Shown: positions 16,886 to 24,542 of the stretch, in pieces | Layout of the letters: every line of letters starts with the position of its first letter | Numbering within the stretch: the first letter of the stretch is position 1 | Notes under the pieces: model-generated | What the model saw: the letters and a program-made list of their open reading frames with translations, nothing else | Database searches by the model: none | What the model was told of the DNA's origin: nothing | Assembly (NCBI GenBank): GCA_035310145.1 | Contig: DATGEL010000012.1 | Coordinates: 1 to 43,902 of the forward strand | Source: Dehalococcoidia bacterium | GTDB taxonomy: Bacteria; Chloroflexota; Dehalococcoidia; CAUJGQ01 | Direction: 5' to 3' | Length of the DNA: 43,902 nucleotides | Made by a program: the position numbers and the translations under genes

Positions 16886-16990
16886 GGAGCATGAGGGAGC
16901 ATGAGAATAATCGCGGCAGCCCGCGATGGCGGCTGCCCCACGTTCCCGGTATCGGCCAGGCGGTGCCGGGCGCCGGACGCCGGCACCTGG
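16886..16990. repeat. Tandem 10-bp repeat and hairpin in gene-free stretch 16872-17183
   Basis: Two exact GGAGCATGAG units (16886-16905) sit just upstream of the reductase start. GGTGCCGG (16962-16969) and CCGGCACC (16980-16987), extended by CCAGG/TGG outside, form a hairpin that could terminate transcription from the kinase-like gene. Nothing else was seen in the rest of the gap. Confidence 0.45.
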
Positions 16991-17183
16991 CCACCTTATG
17001 CATGATGCCGACTCACGACAACGAAACGAATAGAGGGCATTCTGCGGCCTCGGTAGAGACGTCTACAGCCCCGCAGATCTCCTGCGCCTGCCGCCGCCAG
17101 TAGCTTGTGGACGCCGGCACGGCGGCATCTGATCGGCTCTGCGCTATCCGGCCCGGAAACGGACACCGGCCTGCAGCACACCG

Positions 17184-17741
17184 CTACGGGGCAGTGAGGA
17201 TCGCGAAGGCGCGATCGAGTGCGTCCAGGAAGTCCGCGGAGCCGTCGACATAGGGCAGCGAGTACTGCCGACATTCCTCTTTCAGAAAGCGGCTGTACGC
17301 AAGCATCTCCGTGATCAGGCCGTCAAGCTGCGCGTCCGTGTGCTGCCTGACCCAGTCGTTCGCTTCACCGCCGAAGCCGCGGATCTCGCGCCGCTTGCGC
17401 ACGGGATCCGCGCTCGTGTAACCGATGAAGCAGATGCGTACGGCCTCGCCCCAGGCCTGATGCAGCTCCGCCGCGTGCCTGGGCTGGAGGGCCGCGCCCT
17501 CGAACAGAAAGTCATACGACTCTTCCAGCACGTTGACCGCCATGGCCCTCACAACCGGCCAAAGCCGCTCGCCGATCACCACTTCGGCGGCGTCGGGGTC
17601 TATGCCGGCTACCGGCAGGCCGTTGGCGATCCCCATCATCAGGATGTCGATCGGCAGGTACGGAACCTGCCGCGCGACCAGCAGGCGCCGAGCGAGCTTT
17701 GACTTCCCGGCACGAGACGCACCCCCCAGGAGGTAGAGCAT
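17184..17741 (-). CDS. P-loop kinase-like ATP-binding protein
   Basis: A 185-residue P-loop NTPase. The N-terminal strand and Walker A (MLYLLGGASRAGKSKLARRL, GASRAGKS at 7-14) are followed by YLPIDILMMG, a conserved acidic region, and YDFLFEGAALQPRHAAEL, which resembles the acceptor part of small-molecule kinases (AAA_33/adenylate-kinase-like). A lid-like basic segment follows (DPVRKRREIRGFGG). The substrate is unknown. Start: relatives begin directly at the P-loop strand, so ATG 17741 is preferred; an in-frame GTG at 17786, 5 bp after the upstream stop, is possible. It is probably co-transcribed with the amidohydrolase. Confidence 0.72.
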   Translation of the reverse strand: MLYLLGGASRAGKSKLARRLLVARQVPYLPIDILMMGIANGLPVAGIDPDAAEVVIGERLWPVVRAMAVNVLEESYDFLFEGAALQPRHAAELHQAWGEAVRICFIGYTSADPVRKRREIRGFGGEANDWVRQHTDAQLDGLITEMLAYSRFLKEECRQYSLPYVDGSADFLDALDRAFAILTAP

Positions 17742-17791
17742 GGCGTGCCCGTGCACCCCATCACTGCCCGCGGCGACCAGCCGCACGCGGC

Positions 17792-19018
17792 TCAGGCAAA
17801 TCCAGACGCGGCGACTCTCCCGCTGATGTCGGCCAGCGCCAGGTCGTCGCGGTAGACCGTGCCGCCGCGCATCACGAAGACGACGCGCTCTTTCAGCGCG
17901 GTGATCGCTTGCAGCGGGTTGCCGTCGATCACGACGAGGTCGGCCTGCTTGCCCGGCTCCAGCGAGCCGATCTCGGCGTCCAGCCGCAGCAGCCGCGCCG
18001 CCCCGATCGCGCCGGCCGCGATCGCCTGCTCCGGCTTCATGCCCGCCTCGGCCATGAACTGGTACTCCTCGGCGTTATCGCCGGCCTTGAAGCGGCTGGG
18101 CGCGCCGTTGTCGCTGCCCAGCGCGATCGGCACGCCGCAGGCCAGCGCCGTCTGCAAGCTGCGCACGTGCTGCTCGTGCACACCCAGCGCCCGCTGCCAG
18201 CGCCAGGGCTCGGCAATGCGCTTGAACTCGTAGTAGACGAACGGCCCGAACGTGGGCACGAGATAGATGCCGCGTTCGGCCATGCGCCGGCAGACCTCCT
18301 CATCCAGGTAGATGCCGTGGTCGATCGAGTTCACGCCGGCCTCGACGGCGTTGCGGATGCCCTTGAGGCTGATCGCGTGCGTCTGGTTCAGCTTGCCCAG
18401 CTTGTGCGACTGGTCGACCGCGGCGGCGATCTCCTCCACGGTGTAGTGCTCGGTGTCGATCTCCTGGTTCGCCGTGGCGATGCCGCCGGAGATGGCAAGG
18501 ATCTTGATGCTGTCCACGCCCAGACGCAGGATCTGCCGCCGCACCTCGGCGCGGATCGCGTCCGGCCCGTCGACTTCGCTGGCCCAGAAGTGGCCGTGGC
18601 CGGCGGTGCAGGTGATGCCCGGCCCGCTGGCGATGATGCGCGGCCCCCAGACCAGCCCCTCGCGGATCGCGTCACGCACATCCACGTCCACGCCGTACTT
18701 CGTGCCGGCGCTGCGGATCGTGGTGAAGCCGGCGCGCAGCGTGCGTTGCGCCGCCTCCACCGTGCGCAGCGCCTGCATGCCGGGTGGCTCGTTCTCGTGT
18801 GTGGGGTCGTAGTCGCCGCCGCCGGGATGGCAGTGCGTGTCGATCATGCCGGGCATCAGCGTGCGGCCCTGCAGGTCGATCACGGTCAGGCCGTCGCGCC
18901 GCCGCTCGGCCAGCCGCGGGCCGACTTCGGCGATGCGGCCGTCCTCCACCAGCAGGGCGCCGCGCTGCTGGTAGCCGCCGAGCCCGTCGAGCAGCAGGGC
19001 ATTGAGGAAGAGGTGCAT
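17792..19018 (-). CDS. Amidohydrolase (imidazolonepropionase / Xaa-Pro dipeptidase-like)
   Basis: A 408-residue metal-dependent hydrolase of the amidohydrolase superfamily. Metal-site landmarks are MPGMIDTHCHPGGG (H62, H64), a lysine in VDSIKILAISGGIA, histidines in KLNQTHAISLKG and VNSIDHGIYLD, and the aspartate in IALGSDNGAPS. The N-terminal and C-terminal beta sandwich (VEDGRIAEVGP; LEPGKQADLVVIDGNPLQAI) is complete. This arrangement fits the subgroup that hydrolyses N-acyl amino acids or Xaa-Pro/Xaa-Arg dipeptides; the actual substrate is unknown. No signal peptide. It heads a two-gene minus-strand unit with the kinase-like gene. Confidence 0.9.
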   Translation of the reverse strand: MHLFLNALLLDGLGGYQQRGALLVEDGRIAEVGPRLAERRRDGLTVIDLQGRTLMPGMIDTHCHPGGGDYDPTHENEPPGMQALRTVEAAQRTLRAGFTTIRSAGTKYGVDVDVRDAIREGLVWGPRIIASGPGITCTAGHGHFWASEVDGPDAIRAEVRRQILRLGVDSIKILAISGGIATANQEIDTEHYTVEEIAAAVDQSHKLGKLNQTHAISLKGIRNAVEAGVNSIDHGIYLDEEVCRRMAERGIYLVPTFGPFVYYEFKRIAEPWRWQRALGVHEQHVRSLQTALACGVPIALGSDNGAPSRFKAGDNAEEYQFMAEAGMKPEQAIAAGAIGAARLLRLDAEIGSLEPGKQADLVVIDGNPLQAITALKERVVFVMRGGTVYRDDLALADISGRVAASGFA

Positions 19019-19072
19019 GCCGGCAGCATAGCACCCGCGCGTCGGCGCCGGCCGCTCTCACGAATCGTGGGG

Positions 19073-19078
19073 TATAAT
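19073..19078 (+). promoter_or_regulatory. Possible -10 element (TATAAT) upstream of the peptidase
   Basis: A consensus TATAAT in an otherwise GC-rich divergent region, about 147 bp before the start at 19225. No clear -35 hexamer lies 16-18 bp upstream, so it is a weak call. Confidence 0.3.
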
Positions 19079-19224
19079 AAGGACACGGTCTATCCTTCAG
19101 AATGCAGCAGTTGATCGTTTCATACGGTAGAGCGCCGCACAATCGCTGTGTCCGGCGTCGTGGATGAGACCGGCCCTCCGGCCGATCGGCGGGCCGGCAG
19201 GTAATGTGAGAGGAACGTGTCACT

Positions 19225-19989
19225 ATGCCTCGCAAGACCGCCCGCTACGGTTGGATTCCCGACGAGCCAGACTACCGCGACTATCTCTACGCCGCGCCAC
19301 CGGCCGTCCTGATCACGCTGCCGAGCAGCGCCGACCTGCGCCCCCAGTGTCCGCCCGTCTACGACCAGGGGCAGCTCGGCAGTTGCACGGCCAACGCCAT
19401 CGCCGGCGCCTTTCAGTTCGACGAGCTCAAACAGCAACTGGCGGCCAGCTTCACCCCCTCGCGCCTCTTCGTCTACTACAACGAGCGGGCGATAGAGGGC
19501 ACCACGGGCACCGACGCGGGCGCCCGCATCCGCGACGGCGTCAAGAGCATCGCTAAACAGGGCGTATGCCCCGAGAGCGAGTGGCCGTACGATCCGGCGC
19601 AGTTTGCGAAAAAGCCGTCCGCGAAGTGCTACCGCGACGCGCTGCAGAACCGGGCCATCCAGTATCAGCGCGTGCTGCAGGACCTGATGCAGATCAAGGG
19701 CTGCATCGCCTCCGGCTTCCCGGTGATCTTCGGCTTCACCGTTTACGACAGCTTCGAGAGCCAGCAGGTGGCGCAGACGGGCGTGGTGCCGCTGCCGGCG
19801 CCGACGGAGACCGTGATCGGTGGGCACGCCGTCGTCGCGGTAGGCTACGATGACGCCAGTCAACGCTTCATCGTACGCAACTCCTGGGGCACGGGCTGGG
19901 GTATGCAGGGCTACTGCACCATGCCCTACGCCTACCTCGTGCAGGCGACCCTCGCCAGCGACTTCTGGACGGTGCGCCTCGTGGCCTGA
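19225..19989 (+). CDS. Papain-like (C1 family) cysteine peptidase without prodomain
   Basis: A 254-residue C1A-type peptidase. Oxyanion Q48 and nucleophile C54 lie in VYDQGQLGSCTANAIA, the catalytic histidine is H201 in VIGGHAVVAVGYDD, and the asparagine is N219 in FIVRNSWGTGWGMQGY. All catalytic residues are present. There is no signal peptide and no inhibitory propeptide; the ~35 residues before the core (WIPDEPDYRDYLYAAPP) are the short N-terminal block common in bacterial and archaeal stand-alone C1 peptidases. It may thus be cytoplasmic, or exported by an unknown route. Target unknown. The gene follows a possible TATAAT box and a moderate GAGAGGAAC ribosome site. Confidence 0.9.
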   Translation: MPRKTARYGWIPDEPDYRDYLYAAPPAVLITLPSSADLRPQCPPVYDQGQLGSCTANAIAGAFQFDELKQQLAASFTPSRLFVYYNERAIEGTTGTDAGARIRDGVKSIAKQGVCPESEWPYDPAQFAKKPSAKCYRDALQNRAIQYQRVLQDLMQIKGCIASGFPVIFGFTVYDSFESQQVAQTGVVPLPAPTETVIGGHAVVAVGYDDASQRFIVRNSWGTGWGMQGYCTMPYAYLVQATLASDFWTVRLVA

Positions 19990-20088
19990 CCACCGCATTG
20001 CCGGCCGGGAGTATCAACAGCGCGGCGGTCCGCCCCTACACTGCATGCGTCGGAGCCGGGGCAGCGCACCGGCAGGGGAGGCGGGACG

Positions 20089-20295
20089 ATGGCCGAGTTT
20101 CAGCCCGGCGAGCGTGTGCTGGTGGACGTCGCCGCCGGCATCCTGCCCGGCGAGCACGCCGCGCCGGACTGGCAGCCCGGCACGGTGGACGAGCGCCTGG
20201 AGAACGGCTACTACCGCGTGCGCCTGGACATCGAGATCGGCGGCCGCGCGGCGGTGAAGGAGGCCGCGCCCGAGCACGTGCGCCCGCTGCGTTGA
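20089..20295 (+). CDS. Small beta-rich hypothetical protein (SH3/KOW-like)
   Basis: A 68-residue protein with alternating strands (FQPGERVLVDVAAGI, WQPGTVDERLENGYYRVRLD, VKEAAPEHVRPLR), the look of a small SH3-like barrel such as KOW or Tudor-type modules. Function unknown. AGGGGAGGCGGG precedes the ATG. It may follow the peptidase on the same transcript (100 bp after). The repeat element at 20341 lies downstream. Confidence 0.65.
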   Translation: MAEFQPGERVLVDVAAGILPGEHAAPDWQPGTVDERLENGYYRVRLDIEIGGRAAVKEAAPEHVRPLR

Positions 20296-20340
20296 GCCGG
20301 CGACCGCTTGAGGCGCGCACGGCTTTCGGTCGCTCGCGCG

Positions 20341-20419
20341 CTTACAGATGGTTTCAAAACCAGCGTTCTGGTGGTCATGCACGCGCAGCACACGACGATG
20401 GAGCCGGTTTTGAAACCAT
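20341..20419. repeat. 72-79 bp inverted-repeat element, copy 1
   Basis: ATGGTTTCAAAACC (20348-20361) and GGTTTTGAAACCAT (20406-20419) are inverted ends; the arms extend to 17 bp with one mismatch. The left end is preceded by CTTACAG (20341-20347), which also borders the right end of copy 2 in inverted orientation. The centre shows no clear similarity to copy 2. It fills the space between the convergent stops at 20295 and 20423, so it may also serve as a terminator. It resembles REP- or MITE-type non-coding elements. Confidence 0.8.
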
Positions 20420-20422
20420 GGC

Positions 20423-21805
20423 TTAGCGCGCCTGCCAGATCCGCTCCGGCCGCCCGCCGGTCTGCAGCCGGGCGAGCAGACCGCCGCTGCTGGCAGCGAA
20501 CACCAGCAGGTCGTTTCCATCCGCCGGCAGCGCGTAGAGGCGAGCGCCGTCGGGGCTGAGGCGCAGGCCGACGATCGCCTGGCCGCCGAGTATCCGCCCG
20601 CGCGGCTGCAACGTGCCCGTATCGATCGCCAGTACGCCGTTGCCGGTCGCGACGAAGAGTGTGCCGCCATCCGCCGAGAGTGCGGCGCCGCCGTGCATGA
20701 GCTGCTTGGCCGCGGCGGGAGCCGGTGCGAGCCACTGCAGCAGCGCCTCAAGCGGCCCGCGTAACCGAGGCGGCTGCGCGCCGAGCATCACGGAGCGACG
20801 CACCGTGTTGCTGTTCAGGTCGATCGTGACAACCTGGCCGCTGGCGCTGTTCACCGCGTAGAGCAGGCTGCCGCCCGGACTCAAGGCCAGCGACCAGGCC
20901 AGCAGCAGATCCTCCTGCGCAGGCGAGCCCGCCGCGGCACCGCGCCCCGGCGGGTTCGGCAGGTCGATGCAGACGGCGAAGCGTCCGGAGAGCGTGAGCG
21001 CGTGCACGAAGGCGCCGTCCGGCCCGTTGGTGTAGAGGCTGTAGAGCCGGTCCCCGTTCGGCGCGGCCACGGCGGTGAGGCGCAGGCCGCGCATCTGCTC
21101 AGGGCCGCCCTTCTCCACCACGATCGTCGGATCGAGCGCGCCGGCGTTCAGGTCGAAGCGGCGCACGCGGTAGTCGAGCGAGCCGTTGACGTCGGGCCGT
21201 GTGCGCTCGGTGAGGAACAGCGAGGCGCCGTCGTCGCTGAGCGCGTCGAACTCGAAGCTGCCGTCCAGCGCCACCAGTTTCGGCGGCGTCATGAAGCTGG
21301 TGTCAACCACGGCAAGCTCGCTGCTCCGTGCGGCATAGTCGCCGTGTGAGGTTGCGGTCAGCGCCAGCCAGCGGCCGCTGGGCGAAAGGCCGCCCGGCGT
21401 GCCGTCCAGGTCGGTTGCGGCCAGCGCGTAGTCGCCGTCGAGCGCCTGCTGGCGCAGCACGGCGCCGCTGGCCGGATCGATCGCTTGCACGATGGTCTGC
21501 GTGCTGGCGCCGCCGCGCGGCGCGACCGTATAGAGCGCGGACCAGTCCGGCGCCGGCACGCCGTCCGGCAGCAGTCGTTCGATCGCGCCGCCGGCGGCGT
21601 CGATCACGGCGATCTGCTCCGCCGATGCGCCGGCCACGCGCACGAAGACGCGCTCGCCGTTGGGCGGCGGCTGCCCGGCGCTGCTCCCCCGCGCCGCGGC
21701 CGGCGAGGATGGCGACTGCTGGCGGGACGCCGCGCCCGCGCCGCAGGCGAGGCACGCGACACCGCCGGCGAGCAGGAGGGCATGAAGCAAGCGAGACGTA
21801 CGCAT
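20423..21805 (-). CDS. Beta-propeller lipoprotein, third gene of the sigma-factor unit
   Basis: A 460-residue lipoprotein. The signal peptide MRTSRLLHALLLAGGVACLA ends at the lipobox cysteine C21, followed by a Ser/Ala/Pro/Gln-rich linker. The body is made of propeller blades of the YVTN/WD40 kind (GGLSPSGRWLALTATS, LALSPGGSLLYAVNSASGQVV, GGAALSADGGTLFVATGNGV, GLRLSPDGARLYALPADGND). It lies 78 bp after the anti-sigma gene on the same strand, so the ECF unit probably includes it. It may sense or bind something at the cell surface; the ligand is unknown. Confidence 0.82.
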   Translation of the reverse strand: MRTSRLLHALLLAGGVACLACGAGAASRQQSPSSPAAARGSSAGQPPPNGERVFVRVAGASAEQIAVIDAAGGAIERLLPDGVPAPDWSALYTVAPRGGASTQTIVQAIDPASGAVLRQQALDGDYALAATDLDGTPGGLSPSGRWLALTATSHGDYAARSSELAVVDTSFMTPPKLVALDGSFEFDALSDDGASLFLTERTRPDVNGSLDYRVRRFDLNAGALDPTIVVEKGGPEQMRGLRLTAVAAPNGDRLYSLYTNGPDGAFVHALTLSGRFAVCIDLPNPPGRGAAAGSPAQEDLLLAWSLALSPGGSLLYAVNSASGQVVTIDLNSNTVRRSVMLGAQPPRLRGPLEALLQWLAPAPAAAKQLMHGGAALSADGGTLFVATGNGVLAIDTGTLQPRGRILGGQAIVGLRLSPDGARLYALPADGNDLLVFAASSGGLLARLQTGGRPERIWQAR

Positions 21806-21883
21806 ATCCGGCTCCTTGATCGATCCGCAGCTCGGGTCTGCACGTCTTACATCCCGCGCCGCCGATCGGTTCCCGCCGCGGCC

Positions 21884-22723
21884 TCAACGGGCCGACTCCG
21901 CGATGCGCAGGGCCGCGTCCCGCGCAAGGTTTGCCTCCAGCCGCAGCGTCAGCGCGCCGTGCTCCCACAGCAGCGTGTTGCCCGCCAGGCGGATGCGGTC
22001 CTGCCGCACCTGGCCGTCCGGCGCGTGGTAGAAAACGACGTGCGGCGCTCCTTCCAGCCACCAGCCCGCTTCGCCGCCCACGGTCAGCGGCGTGAGCGTG
22101 GTGCCCGGGCTCACGCCCTTGCCGAGGAAATCGGGCTCGATGCCGCCGCGAAACTCGCTGAGCAGCAGGCCCACACCCGTCGTTGCCGCGGGCGGCAGCC
22201 CCGGCCGCGGCGCGTAGAGCAACGTTACCGCGCCGCCCGGCACGCTGCGATCGAGGTAGACCGCGTTCGGCGCTCCCAGCGCGGCGGGCACGAACACACG
22301 GAAGCCGGCGGCCGCCTCCGCTTCCGCCAGCGACACGGGTTCGCCCAGTTGCAGCGCCGTCGCCGCCGGCGAGCCGGCCGGCGTGGCGCTCGGCCGCGGG
22401 TGCGGCGTCAGGCTCGGCGCCAGCGTGATGTGCACGCCGCGCAGACCGAGGCGGTCGGCCACGGCGTTGCGAGCGGAGGGCGAGAGCAGCAACGCCAGCC
22501 CGGCCAGCAGCGCCACGAACAGCAGCGCGGCTCCCGCAAGCCAGCCCGCCGCCGGCCGCGGCGCCCAGAACGGCCGCGGCCGGCGCGCCTGCCGCCGCTG
22601 TGGCAGCGAGGCGCGCACCCGCGCGGCAAGCTCCGGCTCCGGCGGGAAGGCGAGGGCGCCGGCCAGCTCGCGCAGGGCGCGCGCCAGCTCGACGTCGCTA
22701 AGCGGGCGGCGGCGCTCAGTCAT
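21884..22723 (-). CDS. Membrane anti-sigma factor
   Basis: A 279-residue single-pass protein predicted to hold the adjacent ECF sigma factor at the membrane. Residues 1-60 are cytoplasmic and charged (SDVELARALRELAGALAFPP). One transmembrane helix (WLAGAALLFVALLAGLALLL) follows, then a Pro/Thr-rich stretch and an extracytoplasmic domain (FRVFVPAALGAPNAVYLDR, GEAGWWLEGAPHVVFYH). No zinc-binding HxxxCxxC motif is seen, so it is not a ZAS-type anti-sigma. ATG 22723 overlaps the sigma stop by 8 bp, giving translational coupling, which also decides the start. Confidence 0.8.
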   Translation of the reverse strand: MTERRRPLSDVELARALRELAGALAFPPEPELAARVRASLPQRRQARRPRPFWAPRPAAGWLAGAALLFVALLAGLALLLSPSARNAVADRLGLRGVHITLAPSLTPHPRPSATPAGSPAATALQLGEPVSLAEAEAAAGFRVFVPAALGAPNAVYLDRSVPGGAVTLLYAPRPGLPPAATTGVGLLLSEFRGGIEPDFLGKGVSPGTTLTPLTVGGEAGWWLEGAPHVVFYHAPDGQVRQDRIRLAGNTLLWEHGALTLRLEANLARDAALRIAESAR

Positions 22724-23303
22724 CGACCGCCTCCTCGCCCGCCCCGCCAAGCCGCGCCCGCAGCCGGGCCAGCGCCCGCGAGAGCCGCGACTTGACCGTG
22801 CCACGCGGACAGCCCAGCGCTTCGGCCATCTCGGCCTCCGACAGCTCGAACAGGTAGCGATGGGCGATCACCAGCCGTTCCTCGGGGCGCAGGCCGTTGA
22901 GCGCCTCCAGCAGCGCGGCGCGGCGCTCGGCGGCCAGCGCCGCATCCTCGGACGATGGCGGATCCTCGCCGGCTGCCGGCAGCTCGGCCGCGCGCAGCGC
23001 CAGGCGGCCGCGCCGCGAGGCCGCGCTGCGCCGGTTGCGCGCTTCGTTGGCGACGATGCGCAGCAGCCAGGGCCGCAGGGGCGCGCCCGCACGGAAGCGC
23101 GGCAACGCCTGCCACGCCTTCAGAAACGCCTCCTGCGCGGCGTCTTCGGCCTCGGCCGCGTCGCCCAGCAGTACGAAGGCGACGCGGAAGGCGAGCGCCT
23201 GGTAGCGTCGCACCAGCATCTCGTAGGCCGCCGCTTCGCCGCCGCGCGCCCGCTCGACGAGCTCGCTCTCCTCCAGAGTCGGCCTCCGCCGGGGTGCATG
23301 CAT
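22716..23303 (-). CDS. ECF-type RNA polymerase sigma factor
   Basis: A 195-residue group IV sigma-70 factor. Region 2 (about residues 14-85) has ESELVERARGGEAAAYEML, VAFVLLGDAAEAEDAAQEAFLKAW and RPWLLRIVANEARNR. Region 4 (about 135-185) has LNGLRPEERLVIAHRYL and the helix-turn-helix LSEAEMAEALGCPRGTVKSRLSRAL. Regions 1.1 and 3 are absent, as usual for ECF. It heads a unit of sigma, anti-sigma and propeller lipoprotein, so it probably answers an envelope signal. ECF factors often activate their own operon; I could not identify a matching promoter upstream. Confidence 0.93.
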   Translation of the reverse strand: MHAPRRRPTLEESELVERARGGEAAAYEMLVRRYQALAFRVAFVLLGDAAEAEDAAQEAFLKAWQALPRFRAGAPLRPWLLRIVANEARNRRSAASRRGRLALRAAELPAAGEDPPSSEDAALAAERRAALLEALNGLRPEERLVIAHRYLFELSEAEMAEALGCPRGTVKSRLSRALARLRARLGGAGEEAVDD

Positions 23304-23433
23304 CTGTCATACAACGCCGGCGCCCGCGCGGTTCCCGGCAAGCGCCCAACCGGCGGCAGCGACGACAACCGCCGCCATGCCATACTGTGGGCGAACGAAG
23401 GGCGCCGCGTTGAACGCCGCAGGAGGGGACGTC

Positions 23434-24240
23434 ATGACGCGCTATGTGAAATCGGCCGAGGAGATCCGCGCGCTGCTGCGCCTGCACGCCGAGCCGGCCT
23501 TTCTGGGCCGCCGCGGCCTCGCGATCCAGTTCGAGACGGACCCCGCGTTCGTGCGCGCCGTGCTGCCGCCGCCGCTCGTGCCGGCGGAGCGGCCGCTGGC
23601 TTCGGTGGGCATCAGCTCGTTCCGCGCCTCCAACTGCGTCGGGCCGTTCGACGGCGGCGCGATCACCGTGCGCTGCCGCTACGGCGAAGGTGGTGGAATC
23701 GAAGGGCAGTACTGCATCACCATGCCGATGAGCACCGACACCGCCGTGATCTACGGCCGCGAGCTGTACGCCGAGCCGAAGAAGCTCGCCGCTGTCACGC
23801 TCGAACGCGAAGGCAACCGCGCCCGCGCCACGGTCACGCGCCATGGCGTCGCCTATATCGAGCTCGACGCCGAGCTGAGCGAGCCGGTGCCCGACGGCGA
23901 TTCCGAGGTGAACAACTTCTACTTCAAGTACACGATCGCCGCCGACGGCAGCGGTCTCGACCACGACCCGCTGCTCGTCTGCGTGCGCAGCGAATCCACG
24001 ATCCGTAACGCCGTGCGCGGCAGCGGCACGATCCGCTTCGCCGCCAGCCCGCACGACCCCGTGGCCGATATCCCCATCGTGCGCGTGCTCGGCGCCGTCT
24101 GGAGCGAGGGCGACACCTTCACCCACGGCCGCACCCTCGGCAGCGTGCCGGCGGACCAGTTCCTGCCCTACGCCTTCGCCAAGATGGACGACCTGACGTG
24201 CGTCGCCGCGTCCGCGGAGGCGCTCGCGCCGATCGGTTAA
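23434..24240 (+). CDS. Acetoacetate decarboxylase family protein
   Basis: A 268-residue protein of the ADC family, whose founding enzyme decarboxylates acetoacetate to acetone through a Schiff base on lysine. The likely Schiff-base lysine is K116 in YGRELYAEPKKLAAVTLER, matching the EPKK motif. Other blocks are LAIQFETDPAFVRAVLPPPL and YCITMPMSTDTAVIYGREL. Many homologues act on other keto acids or as hydratases/aldolases, so the substrate is open. ATG 23434 is chosen because AGGAGGGG lies just upstream; an earlier in-frame ATG at 23377 has no ribosome site. It is divergent from the sigma gene. A repeat element begins 3 bp after its stop. Confidence 0.88.
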   Translation: MTRYVKSAEEIRALLRLHAEPAFLGRRGLAIQFETDPAFVRAVLPPPLVPAERPLASVGISSFRASNCVGPFDGGAITVRCRYGEGGGIEGQYCITMPMSTDTAVIYGRELYAEPKKLAAVTLEREGNRARATVTRHGVAYIELDAELSEPVPDGDSEVNNFYFKYTIAADGSGLDHDPLLVCVRSESTIRNAVRGSGTIRFAASPHDPVADIPIVRVLGAVWSEGDTFTHGRTLGSVPADQFLPYAFAKMDDLTCVAASAEALAPIG

Positions 24241-24243
24241 GAC

Positions 24244-24322
24244 ATGGTTTCAAAACCGGCGTTCACGTGCGATCGCATCTCTGCAAGCGGGAACTCGAGC
24301 CGGTTTTGAAACCATCTGTAAG
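24244..24322. repeat. 72-79 bp inverted-repeat element, copy 2
   Basis: Perfect 17-bp inverted ends (ATGGTTTCAAAACCGGC at 24244-24260, complement at 24299-24315) enclose a unit of exactly 72 bp, the same length as copy 1. CTGTAAG (24316-24322) is the complement of the CTTACAG that borders copy 1, so the copies are inverted relative to each other. It begins 3 bp after the stop at 24240. Confidence 0.85.
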
Positions 24323-24329
24323 GGAAGGC

Positions 24330-24374
24330 GGGGCGCCTAACCCTGACGGCGAAGCCGTCAGGGTTAGGCGCCCC
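24330..24374. terminator. Perfect 21-bp hairpin with GAA loop
   Basis: The arms start GGGGCGCCTAACCCTGAC (24330-24350) and pair exactly with 24354-24374 around a GAA triloop. It lies 7 bp after repeat copy 2 and downstream of the decarboxylase-like gene. It may terminate transcription or belong to the mobile repeat. It is in gene-free stretch 24241-24542, which also has the SOS-box-like site. Confidence 0.6.
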
Positions 24375-24450
24375 GGGGTGATCTGCCACAAAACGTCCGC
24401 AAACTCCCGCGTGGCGACACTTGCGATTTGTGCCCAATGGCGACAGAATG

Positions 24451-24462
24451 GAACAAACGTTC
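24451..24462. promoter_or_regulatory. SOS-box-like site (GAAC-N4-GTTC) before the DinB-family gene
   Basis: GAACAAACGTTC matches the core of the LexA box of Gram-positive bacteria, with 12 of 14 positions fitting CGAACRNRYGTTYC. It lies 80 bp upstream of the start at 24543. LexA repression is predicted, not shown; lexA is not in the window, and the SOS box of this organism is unknown. Confidence 0.45.
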
Positions 24463-24542
24463 TGTGTTCGTCATAACATCTACGCCGCGCATTGCTGTAA
24501 TGGTGTATCAAGAAGTGTGCGCACCCGCGCGTGAGGTGGCCC

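Noticed and set aside
20348-24315. The GGTTTCAAAACC elements as integron attC sites
   Set aside because: The RYYYAAC/GTTRRRY core pairs are not present, no integrase is nearby, and the two copies are inverted.
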